DNA of 64,000 nucleotides from Lepagella muris (GCF_004793975.1 NZ_SRYB01000025.1:1-64000), one strand, 5' to 3'; counted from the stretch's first letter, positions 18,655-29,263 are shown. Notes: generated from the sequence alone by a model not told the origin. Program-made: numbers and translations.

Positions 18655-20124
18655 TTATCCTCGCCAGAAGCGTGGGATGAAAAGCACGATTATCGTGAAT
18701 ATCTCAAGTCGTCCGGCAAGCATTACCCCCGACATAAGCCATTTCACCAAATCCGGAAACACACTGAAGGAACCTTCGCTACCGGTGATTCCATATCCTA
18801 GTCCGTTGTTGCTAAGGCATGACAATACAGCGAATGCGGAATCAAAAACCGGGAATCCATACATTGTTGTGATTACTGTTGTCGCGAGCCACAGAAAAAG
18901 GTAACATGCAAGGAAGGCGAAGATCTTTATCAATATGCCGTCGCTGAGATACGTGCCGTTGACGTGTATGGCATTCATTCTGTTGGGATAAAGTATGCGT
19001 CGGCTCTCGTTGCGTGCGTTCTTGCAAATGACAAGCAGTCTGTCAGTTTTCAGACCACCCGACGTGGAGCCGGCACATGCTCCGATCCCCATCAGCAACG
19101 TAAGGACCGCTACCACCGAAGGTCGCATTATCTCATACGGCATTGATGATACGCCCGTACTCGTAAAAGCGGATACCGTCTGACACAGAGGGTCGATGAG
19201 AAGATTTCTCAAGCTTCGTGGCTCTCCGCTAATCAACAGAGACAGCAATGTGATCATGTAGGAGACTCCCAGAATCATGCAATAGCATCTGAAGACATCG
19301 TTGCCGGTGAGGCTCTTACGGTCTCCTCTTGCCACCCTGTAAAGAATTATGAAGTTGATCCCGCTCACAAACATAAAGATTGTCATAGTTCCGTTTATAT
19401 ACGCGCTGTCCCAATAATCCAGACCTGCCGAGTGAGGACTGAAGCCGCCTGTGGATACGCAACTCATGGATGTGCATACGCTGTCAAAAAGATCCATCGG
19501 TCCTGCCCAGAGGGCGAGAATACATAGAATGGTTATCATTGAGTATACCATCCAAAGGGTCTTTGCCGTATGCCCGATGCGTGGATGTATCTTGTCGTGG
19601 GTTATGCCGGTGGTCTCTGTGTTGAACATCCATATCCCGTCGGTCTTGTTTAGGGCGGGGAGAAGGGCGAGAGTGAAGAGGATAATGCCGAGTCCGCCGA
19701 ACCATTGTATCTCACTGCGCCAGAATAGCACCCCTTTTGAGCAACGGTCAACATCGGCAATCACAGTCGCGCCGGTAGTGGTGAACCCCGACATTGTCTC
19801 AAAAAAGGCGTCAGCCACACCGAGAGAGCATGTCGGCGACCAGATAAGGGGCAACATGCCGAATGCTGAGAATAGTACCCAGCATAATCCTGTGAGCAGA
19901 TATGATTCCCGACGGGTCACGTCGGTGTTGAACCCGCTGCCGGGCTGTGCGAGAAGCAGACCCGGCACCATGCAGCATCCTATTGCTGCCAAAAACACCT
20001 TATAGTCGTTCTCTCCGTATGATATGCTTACCAATGTGGGGAGAATAAGCATGGCTGCCTCCAGGAGAAGCATCCATCCCATCACCCGGCACACTGTGCG
20101 ATAGTTGATGACTTTCGTTTTCAT
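18655..20124 (-). CDS. trkH: TrkH-type potassium uptake channel
   Basis: Membrane subunit of the Trk K+ uptake system. The ATG at 20124 is preferred over a TTG at 20133. About 489 residues with some ten hydrophobic segments and four P-loop-like repeats: FFETMSGFTTTGATV, CTSMSCVSTGGFSPHSAG, TVSAFTSTGVSS and AVLSCLSNNGLGYGITG, whose TTGAT, TGGFS, STGVSS and NNGLGYG motifs line the filter. LMGIGACAGSTSGGLKTDR is the signature after the third repeat. It follows trkA by 17 bases on the same strand, forming a two-gene operon; the product works with TrkA as the regulatory ring. Ordinary housekeeping, not part of the flanking sugar loci. Confidence 0.95.
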   Translation of the reverse strand: MKTKVINYRTVCRVMGWMLLLEAAMLILPTLVSISYGENDYKVFLAAIGCCMVPGLLLAQPGSGFNTDVTRRESYLLTGLCWVLFSAFGMLPLIWSPTCSLGVADAFFETMSGFTTTGATVIADVDRCSKGVLFWRSEIQWFGGLGIILFTLALLPALNKTDGIWMFNTETTGITHDKIHPRIGHTAKTLWMVYSMITILCILALWAGPMDLFDSVCTSMSCVSTGGFSPHSAGLDYWDSAYINGTMTIFMFVSGINFIILYRVARGDRKSLTGNDVFRCYCMILGVSYMITLLSLLISGEPRSLRNLLIDPLCQTVSAFTSTGVSSMPYEIMRPSVVAVLTLLMGIGACAGSTSGGLKTDRLLVICKNARNESRRILYPNRMNAIHVNGTYLSDGILIKIFAFLACYLFLWLATTVITTMYGFPVFDSAFAVLSCLSNNGLGYGITGSEGSFSVFPDLVKWLMSGVMLAGRLEIFTIIVLFIPRFWRG

Positions 20125-20141
20125 GTCGGTCAATATTACTA

Positions 20142-21497
20142 TTATTTCTTTTGGAAAGGAGACTTACCGAAAAGACGGTCCACCTCCTTGAAATGCCCGT
20201 TGCGGCACACTGCCACCACATGATCGCCGGGCATCAATATCGTGTCGCCGTCAACGAGGTAGCCTTTACTGCCGCGAATCACTCCGGCGATTGTGAGATG
20301 TCGGGATATATGCACGTCACGCACACGTTCTCCGGCTACCTTCGCCCCTTCTCTCACCACAATCTCCATCACTCCGGCAGATTCAAGCGACATAAGGCGG
20401 GGGGCCTCCACATCGTTGTTGAGTATCAGCCGCATTATATGGGATGAGGTGACGAGTTTCTTGTTGATAACCTTGTCGATATTCAGACTCTCTCCCTCGG
20501 CGATGTATTGGGTGTCTTCAATCTCGGCTATCACGGTTCCCACCCCAAATTCACGAGCAATCATACAGCTTACTATGTTTGTCTCATCGCTACCGGAAAA
20601 AGCAAGGAAAGCATCCATCGATGGCAGATCCTCCTCCCTCAGCACGTCAAGATTACGGAAACTTGCGTTGACCACAGTCACGTCTGGCAGAATCTCCGTG
20701 ATTTTCCGGCATAGCTCCCTGTCTGGCTCTATTATGACCACGTCGTAGTCTTTCATGAGCCTTGCCGCAACAATGCGGGCAAACTTGTCGCCTCCGGCAA
20801 TCATGACCCGGCGGATACGTTTCTGGACTGTCCCGCATAATGCAGGTAGAGTATTGAGATTTTCAGGAGTTGCCACGAGATATATGGTGTCTCCCTCAAG
20901 CAGGGTGTCGGAGCCGCGAGGAATTATGAGATCCCAACCGCGCTTGATTGCTGCCACGTGGAATGTGCGTTCCGTATTGGCAAGGTCGCGTAGCGTAAGC
21001 CCGACGAGAGGGGAGTTGCCCTTTAGCCTGACCGCCACCACGGTAAGCAGACCTCCATGAAGTTCGAATCTGTTCTTTGTCCAATTGTTTCTCAACGACA
21101 CAAGCACCTCATGGGCGGCGAGAAGTTCGGGGAAGACCATAGTGCCGATTCCCGACGTTTCAAGAAACTCCCGGCTCGGCGAACGCATTAGTTCCTCCTC
21201 GTCGATACGCGCCACAGTGGAGCGTGCGCCGCATAGCTTCGCCAGTTGGCAGGCGGTGATATTGAGAGGAGTCCTCTTATTGACTGCGATAAACAGGTCG
21301 GAGTCTGCGACTCCGGCTTTTTTGAGATCCTTCACCGAGAGAGGATTCCCGGAAGTAGTGAGTATGTTATAGCGGGCATCGAGATTATTCAGATGCTCGT
21401 CGTTATTACCCATCAGTATGATATCTTGGTTTTCAGAAGAGAGAAGCTTGGCGAGATACGTTCCGGATTCACCATCTCCCGATATGAATATCTTCAT
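20142..21497 (-). CDS. trkA: TrkA potassium channel regulatory subunit
   Basis: Cytosolic NAD(H)-binding RCK protein that gates TrkH. 451 residues with two tandem RCK_N/RCK_C units: the first Rossmann motif is MKIFISGDGESGTYLAKLLSS at the N-terminus and the second is VMIAGGDKFARIVAARLMKD near residue 232; each is followed by a TrkA-C domain (LVGLTLRDLAN..., GERVRDVHISRHLTIAGVIRG). Length and layout match the family. Upstream of trkH in the same operon. No unusual features. Confidence 0.95.
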   Translation of the reverse strand: MKIFISGDGESGTYLAKLLSSENQDIILMGNNDEHLNNLDARYNILTTSGNPLSVKDLKKAGVADSDLFIAVNKRTPLNITACQLAKLCGARSTVARIDEEELMRSPSREFLETSGIGTMVFPELLAAHEVLVSLRNNWTKNRFELHGGLLTVVAVRLKGNSPLVGLTLRDLANTERTFHVAAIKRGWDLIIPRGSDTLLEGDTIYLVATPENLNTLPALCGTVQKRIRRVMIAGGDKFARIVAARLMKDYDVVIIEPDRELCRKITEILPDVTVVNASFRNLDVLREEDLPSMDAFLAFSGSDETNIVSCMIAREFGVGTVIAEIEDTQYIAEGESLNIDKVINKKLVTSSHIMRLILNNDVEAPRLMSLESAGVMEIVVREGAKVAGERVRDVHISRHLTIAGVIRGSKGYLVDGDTILMPGDHVVAVCRNGHFKEVDRLFGKSPFQKK

Positions 21498-21663
21498 TAT
21501 TTCACAAGTTATTTTTTAAGTTTACTTAGCAGCTTCGCTACAATATCCATTAGATATAACAATTCTTACACTATTTTTGCAATTTCAAAAACGTCTTTAT
21601 CGTGCAATTCTGAAGAAATCTATCTCTCCGTGATATTTTACATCATTTACAAGTTAAAATCTA

Positions 21664-21694
21664 TTTGCCGAGGCATCGATAGGTTGTAATTTTG
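21664..21694 (+). promoter_or_regulatory. Consensus Bacteroidota promoter of the MFS operon
   Basis: TTTG at 21664-21667, 19 bases, then TAATTTTG at 21687-21694: an exact TTTG-N19-TAnnTTTG match. The leader to the MFS start codon at 21764 is about 60 bases. Confidence 0.75.
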
Positions 21695-21763
21695 CAAAGT
21701 GAAAATGAAGTTTGACCGACTTCATAAGTTGAATGATAAGTAGAACAAAAAAATATCATTACC

Positions 21764-23146
21764 ATGAATCGATATAACTACAGATTAGTCTATTTCATTT
21801 GTATGGTCTCGGCGTTGGGAGGCCTTTTGTTCGGTTACGACTGGGTCGTGATTGGCGGTGCAAAGCCGTTTTATGAACTATATTTCGGAATCAGCGATAA
21901 TCCTGCGATGCAAGGTTGGGCGATGAGTTCGGCGATATTGGGATGTCTGGCAGGCGCAGTTTCTGCCGGAATGCTTGCCGACCGTTACGGGCGCAAGCCA
22001 TTGCTCACATTGTCGGCAATCATCTTTTTCATCTCGGCGGTTGCTACCGGAGCGTTTAATGACTTCTCATTGTTCATCATTGCCCGTCTTGTGGGTGGCA
22101 TTGCCATTGGCATAGCGTCGGCATTATCGCCTATGTATATAGCGGAGGCAGCCCCGACCCACGTGAGAGGCAAATTGGTGACGCTAAATCAGATGACAAT
22201 TGTATTCGGTATCCTTGGTGCGCAGATTGTCAATATGCTTCTCGCCGATCCGATACCGGACGGAATGACATCACAGGAGATGATGACGACGTGGAACGTG
22301 CAGTCCGGTTGGCGTTGGATGTTCTGGGCAGAGGCATTCCCTTCAGTTCTGTTTGTAGTCCTCACATTCTTCATACCGGAGAGTCCGCGTTGGCTTACGA
22401 TGGTGGGACGTGTGGAGGCTGCTGAGATCGTATATTTCAAGATAGGGGGCAAGGATTATGCAAAAGAGGCGGTTGTCGCCATACAGAATGCGGAAAAGCG
22501 AGGGAATGCCGGACTATCAACATTGTTTAGCCGACCGTATGTGCCGGTGCTTGTGCTGGGAGTGATCATAGCCGTATTCCAGCAGTGGTGTGGCACCAAC
22601 GTGATATTCAATTATGCACAGGAGATATTCGCATCGGCAGGTTATCCACTTGGTGATATGCTCTTTAATATCGTGGTTACAGGTATTGCCAACGTGGTTT
22701 TTACATTTGTGGCGATTTTCACGGTGGAGAAACTCGGACGTCGCAAGCTGATGCTAATGGGTGCGTTGGGACTCGCGCTGATTTACATGATTCTCGGCAC
22801 ATGCTACTATTTCCAAGTCAGCGGCATATTGATGGTGATATGTGTGGTGGCTGCTATAGCCTGCTATGCCATGACTCTCGGACCCATCACATGGGTGCTT
22901 CTTGCGGAGCTTTTCCCCGATAAGGTGAGAGCGATTGCGATGGCGGTATGCACCTTTGCTCTTTGGACCGGTTGTTTCACGCTGACATATTCCTTCCCGA
23001 TACTTAATTCATGGCTCGGAAGCTATGGCACGTTCTGGCTGTATGCCGCGATCTGCTTGTCGGGTTACATCTATTTCCTGAAGGTGTTGCCAGAGACAAA
23101 AGGTAAGTCACTGGAAGAGCTTGAAAATGAATTGATAAAGAAGTGA
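21764..23146 (+). CDS. MFS sugar:proton symporter (XylE/GalP-type)
   Basis: Inner-membrane monosaccharide importer, 460 residues, twelve predicted helices. Family signatures are ALGGLLFGYDWVVIGG at the N-terminus, LADRYGRKP between helices 2 and 3, RLVGGIAIGIASALSPMYIAE, FIPESPRWL after helix 6, FQQWCGTNVIFNYAQEIF in helix 7, VEKLGRRKLMLMG and LPETKGKSLEELE at the C-terminus. It is first in an operon with the DUF5107-TPR protein (31 bases downstream) and the GH2 lipoprotein, which suggests import of the sugar released by that enzyme. The substrate cannot be told from sequence alone; Glc, Gal, Xyl and similar sugars fit. Confidence 0.92.
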   Translation: MNRYNYRLVYFICMVSALGGLLFGYDWVVIGGAKPFYELYFGISDNPAMQGWAMSSAILGCLAGAVSAGMLADRYGRKPLLTLSAIIFFISAVATGAFNDFSLFIIARLVGGIAIGIASALSPMYIAEAAPTHVRGKLVTLNQMTIVFGILGAQIVNMLLADPIPDGMTSQEMMTTWNVQSGWRWMFWAEAFPSVLFVVLTFFIPESPRWLTMVGRVEAAEIVYFKIGGKDYAKEAVVAIQNAEKRGNAGLSTLFSRPYVPVLVLGVIIAVFQQWCGTNVIFNYAQEIFASAGYPLGDMLFNIVVTGIANVVFTFVAIFTVEKLGRRKLMLMGALGLALIYMILGTCYYFQVSGILMVICVVAAIACYAMTLGPITWVLLAELFPDKVRAIAMAVCTFALWTGCFTLTYSFPILNSWLGSYGTFWLYAAICLSGYIYFLKVLPETKGKSLEELENELIKK

Positions 23147-23177
23147 AAATTAAAAATCATATAAAGATACAGATATT

Positions 23178-26100
23178 ATGGTAAAAGCATGGAGAGAGAA
23201 GGTGATGATACCTACTTACCTTCCCGGAGAACCGGAAAAGAATCCAATATTTCTTGAAAAACGTGTATATCAGGGTTCAAGCGGAGTTGTCTATCCATAT
23301 CCGGTAATAGAGTCAATCTCCAATGAGAAAACTGACGTTGAATATGATGCGATATGGATTGAGAATGAGTATATAAAGGTGATGATATTGCCTCAGCTCG
23401 GAGGTCGTGTGCAGATGGCATACGATAAGATTAAGGAGCGTCATTTCATATATTACAACCACGTCATCAAGCCAGCCCTCGTAGGGCTGGCTGGGCCATG
23501 GATTTCCGGCGGCATAGAGTTCAACTGGCCTCAGCATCATCGTCCGTCGACGTATATGCCCGTTGATTCCAAGATAGAGGAGAATGCCGACGGCTCAGTG
23601 ACGGTTTGGGTCAACGAGCGAGAGCGCATGTTCTCGCAGAAGGGTATGGCTGGTTTCACCCTTCGTCCCGGCAAGGCATATCTTGAAATAAAGGGTGTGC
23701 TCTATAATCCTACTCCGATGCCCCAGACCTTCCTTTGGTGGGCAAACCCGGCAGTGGCTGTCAATGACGACTATCAGAGCGTTTTCCCGGCAGATGTCAA
23801 TGCCGTGTTCGACCATGGTAAACGTGCTGTAAGCTCGTTCCCGATTGCCACAGGCACTTACTACAAGATGGATTATTCCGCTGGCGTGGACATCTCCAAC
23901 TATAAGAATATCAAGGTGCCGACCTCTTATATGGCGGTCAATTCAAAATATAACTTTGAGGGTGGGTATGAGAATGACACACGTGCCGGAATGTTGCACG
24001 TCGCAAACCATCATGTATCACCCGGAAAGAAACAGTGGACTTGGGGTAACGGTGACTTCGGTCAGGCTTGGGACCGCAACCTTACCGATGAGGATGGTCC
24101 GTATATCGAGCTTATGGCAGGTGTCTACACAGAGAATCAGCCTGACTTCACTTGGCTCATGCCTTTTGAGGAGAAATCATTCACCCAGTATTTCCTACCG
24201 TATCGCGAACTCGGCATAGTGAAGAACGCATCCAAGGATCTTCTCATGAATATAGACCGTGCCGGAGAGGGTAAGGTGCGTCTGAAGGTGTTCGCCACTT
24301 CAGAGCAGGATGTGGTCATCACTCTTTACAATGGCGAGGAGAGTCTGTATTCAGAGACTTTAACCATGTCGCCTGTGATGGTCTACGACAAGGAGATTAC
24401 GTCCGGAGATGCAGAATGGAGCAATCTGAGAGTTGTCATATCCGATGCCAAGGGTAAGGAACTTCTCGTGTGGGAGCCGGAACCGGATGAAATCCGTCCT
24501 ATACCCGATGCGGCAGAGGCGGCACTCCGTCCGGAAGAGATAAAGACTGTGGAGCAATTGTATCTTACCGGTCTGCATCTCGAACAGTATCGTCATGCCA
24601 CATTCAATCCGGTGGATTATTATGAGGAGGGTCTCCGTCGTGACCCCATCGACGTGAGATGCAACAATGCACTCGGATTGTGGTATATCCGCAAGGGACG
24701 TTTCGACAAGGGGGAGAAGTATCTGCGCACGGCTGTCAAGGTGCTTATGAAGCGAAATCCCAACCCGTATGATGGTGAACCTCTGTTTAATCTCGGTCTT
24801 GCATTGAAACTTCAAGGTAAGACGGATGAGGCTTACGACCGTTTCTATAAGTCTACATGGAATGGCGGTTGGCAGGATGCCGGCTATATGGCGTGTGCAC
24901 AGATCTCAAACGGTCAGGGGCGTCTTGAGGATGCTCTTTATGAGGTTGACCGTTCGCTTATCCGCAACTGGCATAACCACAAGGCACGTGCCCTGAAGAC
25001 TCATATCCTTATGCTCATGGGGAAGAAAGAGGAGGCTGAGAAGTTTGCGGCCGAATCGCTTGCAATAGATCCGTTCAACTTCGGATGTCTCTATGAACTC
25101 GGTAAGTATGCGGAGATGCGAGAGATGATGCGCAAGGATGCTAATGATTATGACCAGCTTGCACTCGACTATTGTGCGGCGGGAGCATATACCGATGCAG
25201 CCAAGATATGGGGTATGGCGATAGAGGAGACCGCCGTGACTCCGATGACCCGCTATTATATGGCGTGGAGCCTTCATGAGTCAGGCAATATAGTTGAGGC
25301 AGAGGCTATGTATAAGGAGGCTGTGACAATCTCACCTGAGTATTGCTTCCCCACCCGTATAGAGGCTATCCTTGCGCTCAACGTGGCTATGAAGTATAAT
25401 CCGTCGGATGCACGTGCTCCATATTATCTTGGTAATCTATACTACGACAAACGTCAGTATGATCTTGCCATAGCATTGTGGACAAAATCGTCTGAACTTG
25501 ACCCGACATTCCCCACCGTATGGAGAAACCTTGCTTTGGCGGCATATAATAAATTGAACGATAAGGATAAGGCTCTTGAAATGATGGTGCGTGCGTTTGA
25601 ACTTGACCGGACTGATGCCCGTGTGCTGATGGAGCTTGACCAGCTTTATAAGCGTCTCGGTCGCAGCCATGCCGACCGTCTTGCATTCTTGGAGAAATAT
25701 CCGTCGCTTGTCAGCCGCAGGGATGACCTCCTTTTGGAGCAGATTACACTTCTTAATTTCACCGGAGATTTTGATAAGGCTAAGACTCTTCTTGATGCCC
25801 ACACGTTCCATCCGTGGGAGGGTGGTGAAGGCAAGGTTCCTGCACAGTATCAGTTCAGCCGTGTGGAGATGGCGAAGAGACTTATCGCTAATCCTACGAA
25901 GGAGAATCTTGCGGAGGCAATCCGTCTGCTTGAGGAATGTCTGGTCTATCCCCACAATCTTGGAGAGGGTAAGCTGCACGGAGCATTAGAGAATGATTTC
26001 ATGTATCTGTTGGGTAAGGCTCACGAGCTTAACGGCGACAAGGATAAGGCTATGGAGTGCTGGAAAGCCGGCATGATAGCACCGGAGGAACCGACAGCAG

Positions 26101-26462
26101 CTCTCTACTACAATGACGCAGCTCCCGATAAACTCTTCTATGCCGGATTGTGCTGCATGGCTACCGGAAATTATGATAAGGCTAAAGGACGTTTCAATCG
26201 CTTGGTGGTATATGGAGAGAACCATATCTTTGAGGATCAGAAACCTGATTACTTCGCGGTGTCATTACCGGATCTTCTTGTGTGGGACGGCGATCTCAAT
26301 GAGACAAACAGAGTGCATTGCCTCTATATGATGGCACTCGGTCATTTCGGTCTTGGCAATTATGACAAGGCAGAGAAATTCCTGACCGAAGCGGAGAGAA
26401 TCAACCCCAATCATGTAGGCATACTCTCATCCCGTTCATTCTTTAATCTATCGGAAAAATGA
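23178..26462 (+). CDS. DUF5107 and tetratricopeptide-repeat protein
   Basis: 1094 residues without signal peptide, so probably cytoplasmic. Residues about 40-350 form the DUF5107 domain, a galactose-mutarotase/beta-sandwich-like fold (IKVMILPQLGGRVQMAYDK, GPWISGGIEFNWPQHHRPSTY, FLWWANPAVAVNDDYQ). The rest is tetratricopeptide repeats (NNALGLWYIRKGRFDKGEKY, PYYLGNLYYDKRQYDLAIAL, FLTEAERINPNH). Such proteins are common beside GH genes in Bacteroidota; their biochemical role is not established to my knowledge, although the mutarotase-like domain suggests sugar recognition. The stop overlaps the start of the GH2 gene by four bases (ATGA), so translation is coupled. Confidence 0.85.
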   Translation: MVKAWREKVMIPTYLPGEPEKNPIFLEKRVYQGSSGVVYPYPVIESISNEKTDVEYDAIWIENEYIKVMILPQLGGRVQMAYDKIKERHFIYYNHVIKPALVGLAGPWISGGIEFNWPQHHRPSTYMPVDSKIEENADGSVTVWVNERERMFSQKGMAGFTLRPGKAYLEIKGVLYNPTPMPQTFLWWANPAVAVNDDYQSVFPADVNAVFDHGKRAVSSFPIATGTYYKMDYSAGVDISNYKNIKVPTSYMAVNSKYNFEGGYENDTRAGMLHVANHHVSPGKKQWTWGNGDFGQAWDRNLTDEDGPYIELMAGVYTENQPDFTWLMPFEEKSFTQYFLPYRELGIVKNASKDLLMNIDRAGEGKVRLKVFATSEQDVVITLYNGEESLYSETLTMSPVMVYDKEITSGDAEWSNLRVVISDAKGKELLVWEPEPDEIRPIPDAAEAALRPEEIKTVEQLYLTGLHLEQYRHATFNPVDYYEEGLRRDPIDVRCNNALGLWYIRKGRFDKGEKYLRTAVKVLMKRNPNPYDGEPLFNLGLALKLQGKTDEAYDRFYKSTWNGGWQDAGYMACAQISNGQGRLEDALYEVDRSLIRNWHNHKARALKTHILMLMGKKEEAEKFAAESLAIDPFNFGCLYELGKYAEMREMMRKDANDYDQLALDYCAAGAYTDAAKIWGMAIEETAVTPMTRYYMAWSLHESGNIVEAEAMYKEAVTISPEYCFPTRIEAILALNVAMKYNPSDARAPYYLGNLYYDKRQYDLAIALWTKSSELDPTFPTVWRNLALAAYNKLNDKDKALEMMVRAFELDRTDARVLMELDQLYKRLGRSHADRLAFLEKYPSLVSRRDDLLLEQITLLNFTGDFDKAKTLLDAHTFHPWEGGEGKVPAQYQFSRVEMAKRLIANPTKENLAEAIRLLEECLVYPHNLGEGKLHGALENDFMYLLGKAHELNGDKDKAMECWKAGMIAPEEPTAALYYNDAAPDKLFYAGLCCMATGNYDKAKGRFNRLVVYGENHIFEDQKPDYFAVSLPDLLVWDGDLNETNRVHCLYMMALGHFGLGNYDKAEKFLTEAERINPNHVGILSSRSFFNLSEK

Positions 26463-29263
26463 GAAGGAATATAATAATTGGTATTCTATCTGTATTAATT
26501 TCAGGACTATGGTTTATGGCATGTGGTGCCATTGACCATAATCCATTACAGATAGATTTGTCGGGAGAATGGCGATTCAGAATTGATTCTCTTGACAGAG
26601 GTATATCGGAAAACTGGTCGGCATCATTGTTGGATGATGTTGTCACCTTGCCGGGCACAATGGATACGAATGGTAAGGGCGACTCTTGCCGATTGGATGC
26701 GAGGCTTGAAAAAACACAATTGCTGCATCTCACAAGAAAATATTCTTATGTAGGGCCGGCATGGTATCAGCGGGATGTGGAGATAACTGAAGAGATGGCA
26801 AATAGACCGCTTTCGTTGGAATTGGGACGAGTGTTATGGCAGAGCCGTCTGTGGATTGACGGGGAGGAGGTTGACACTGCTCAGGAGAGTCTGACAACTC
26901 CGCATCGTTTTTCTATACCGGCATTGACGAAAGGGAAGCATACGCTCACCCTGCGTATTGACAATTCAAAACGTTACGACATATCTGTGAATGATTTGGC
27001 ACACGCCTATACCAACAACACGCAGGTGATGTGGAACGGTGTCTTGGGCAATATGACCTTGACAGCACTCCCGGATATAAGCATAGACCAAATGGCAGTC
27101 TATGCCACAGACCCGGAAAAACCGTTGTTGTCAAAGTTGGAACTGTATAATCACACTTCTGATACTGTCACTACAGAGATTAATCTGAATGTTGGCAAAG
27201 TGAAGACTCGTGAGAAAGTCATGTTACTTCCTGGATTGAATAATGTTGAGATTAGTATGGATTGTAGCGGAGCTGGTTTTAAGGCATGGTATGAGTTCTC
27301 TCCGGCAGTCTATAATATGGTTGCAAGTGTCATTTCATCCGGAGCACAGAAGAGTGTGGATTTTGGTTTCCGGGAAGTTAGTTCCGAGGGTACAGATATT
27401 TTGGTAAATAATAAGCCTGTGTTTCTGCGAGGCACGCTTGAATGTTGCATTTTCCCACTTACCGGCACGCCTCCTACAGATGAGGCGGGTTGGGAGAAAG
27501 TGTTTTCCACAGCGAAAGAATACGGATTGAATCATCTCCGTTTCCATTCGTGGTGTCCGCCTGAAGCGGCATTCAAGGTGGCAGACAAGAAGGGTTTCTA
27601 TCTTCAGGTGGAGCTGCCTCAATGGTCGCTGACTGTTGGTCAGGATTCCCTTACGACAAACTATATCTATAAGGAATATGACCGTATCATAAGAGAGTAT
27701 GGCAGTCATCCGTCGTTTGTGATGATGACTTGTGGGAATGAGTTACAGCCGGATTTCGACACTTTGAACGGCATTGTGGAATATATGCGAAAGACCGATC
27801 CCCGTCACTTGTATGCTGCATCGTCATTTACGTTTGAGAAAGGGCATGGGGCTTATCCCGAACCTCATGACCAGTTCTTTATCACTCAATGGACAAACGA
27901 TGGCTGGGTGCGTGGTCAGGGTGTGTTTGACAGCGAATCACCGAGATTTGATAAGAATTTTGATGAAGGGGTGAAGAACATAACAGTGCCGTTGGTCACT
28001 CATGAGATAGGTCAATATTCCGTCTATCCCAATCTTTCTGAAATAGATAAATATACCGGCACCCTTATGCCCTTGAATTTCATGGCAGTCAAGAAAGATA
28101 TGGAGTCAAAAGGATTGATTGGAGAGGCATCTGATTGGACTCATGCGTCAGGAAAACTTGCTGCAATACTTTATAAAGAGGAGATTGAACGTGCCATGAA
28201 GACAAAGGCTATAAGCGGATTCCAATTGCTTGACTTGCACGATTTCCCCGGACAGGGAACGGCATTAGTGGGTCTGCTTGATGCGTTCTGGGATTCGAAA
28301 GGGGTGATAGAGCCTGAGGAATTTCGTCAGTTCTGCTCTCCTGTGGTGCCATTGGCATATTTCGGCACCCCGATATACAGAAGCGGCGACGTGTTTAATG
28401 CCGATATAAGTATCGCCAATTATTCCGGAGAGAATATAGATGAAGCCAAGGTGAAATGGCAATTGTCGGATACGGAGGGTAAGATATTCGCCTCCGGGTA
28501 TCTGCCTGATAAGAATCTTATTAATGGAGAGAATACCAACGTAGGTAAGGTTTCAACAGAAGTCAAGACAGGTCGTGCCGATAAATTAATATTTGATGTG
28601 AGTGTGGATGGCACGTTAGCTCACAATACTTGGTCGATATGGGTATATCCGGAGATAAAGGCATCAGATATTGAAAATCTGATGAGCCAAATAGTTGTTA
28701 CCGATAACCTTGCTAAGGCTTTAGAGAGTCTTGAAAAGGGGGAGAAGGTGCTATTCTCACCTGATTATGCCACCATACGAGGACTGGAGGGTAAATTTGT
28801 GCCGGTGTTCTGGAGTCCGGTTCATTTCCCGAATCAGGCTGGTACAATGGGACTTCTCTGTGACCCGAATCATCAGGCTTTGAAGTCATTCCCGACAGAG
28901 ATGCACAGCAATTGGCAATGGTGGGATTTGTTGAAACATTCCACTACCGTTGACATAGATTCCATTCCCGGAGCCATGCCAATAATCAAACAGGTGGATA
29001 ATTTTGTCAATAATCGACGGTTGGCTTCCATATTTGAGGCTAATTGCGGTAAAGGGAAACTGATATTCAGCAGTATTGATTTGCTTGGGCATAATTCAGA
29101 TGCAACTGCTCCGGAACGCCGTCAGTTACTTTACAGTCTGTTGCAATATATGACATCCCCTTCCTTCAATCCGTCGGGATCGGTAGATGTGTCAAGTTTG
29201 TCTGGAATCTTGAAGAGTAACGGCAAATATGTTTCGACATCCGCCACATCAATCTATGATTGA
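26459..29263 (+). CDS. Glycoside hydrolase family 2 lipoprotein
   Basis: 934-residue GH2 enzyme with a lipoprotein signal (IIIGILSVLISGLWFMAC). Domains: N-terminal jelly roll (IDLSGEWRFRIDS... ELGRVLWQSRLWIDGEEVD), immunoglobulin-like domain, TIM barrel (ILVNNKPVFLRGTLECCIFP, LNHLRFHSWCPPEAAF), then a long C-terminal beta part. Acid/base Glu 428 in MTCGNELQPD and nucleophile Glu 516 in LVTHEIGQYSVYP match the GH2 pattern. The specificity (beta-galactosidase, glucuronidase, mannosidase) is not decided; CGNE in place of the common GNE after SLG/WSLGNE marks an atypical subgroup. Last gene of the MFS operon and probably surface or periplasmic. Confidence 0.88.
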   Translation: MRRNIIIGILSVLISGLWFMACGAIDHNPLQIDLSGEWRFRIDSLDRGISENWSASLLDDVVTLPGTMDTNGKGDSCRLDARLEKTQLLHLTRKYSYVGPAWYQRDVEITEEMANRPLSLELGRVLWQSRLWIDGEEVDTAQESLTTPHRFSIPALTKGKHTLTLRIDNSKRYDISVNDLAHAYTNNTQVMWNGVLGNMTLTALPDISIDQMAVYATDPEKPLLSKLELYNHTSDTVTTEINLNVGKVKTREKVMLLPGLNNVEISMDCSGAGFKAWYEFSPAVYNMVASVISSGAQKSVDFGFREVSSEGTDILVNNKPVFLRGTLECCIFPLTGTPPTDEAGWEKVFSTAKEYGLNHLRFHSWCPPEAAFKVADKKGFYLQVELPQWSLTVGQDSLTTNYIYKEYDRIIREYGSHPSFVMMTCGNELQPDFDTLNGIVEYMRKTDPRHLYAASSFTFEKGHGAYPEPHDQFFITQWTNDGWVRGQGVFDSESPRFDKNFDEGVKNITVPLVTHEIGQYSVYPNLSEIDKYTGTLMPLNFMAVKKDMESKGLIGEASDWTHASGKLAAILYKEEIERAMKTKAISGFQLLDLHDFPGQGTALVGLLDAFWDSKGVIEPEEFRQFCSPVVPLAYFGTPIYRSGDVFNADISIANYSGENIDEAKVKWQLSDTEGKIFASGYLPDKNLINGENTNVGKVSTEVKTGRADKLIFDVSVDGTLAHNTWSIWVYPEIKASDIENLMSQIVVTDNLAKALESLEKGEKVLFSPDYATIRGLEGKFVPVFWSPVHFPNQAGTMGLLCDPNHQALKSFPTEMHSNWQWWDLLKHSTTVDIDSIPGAMPIIKQVDNFVNNRRLASIFEANCGKGKLIFSSIDLLGHNSDATAPERRQLLYSLLQYMTSPSFNPSGSVDVSSLSGILKSNGKYVSTSATSIYD

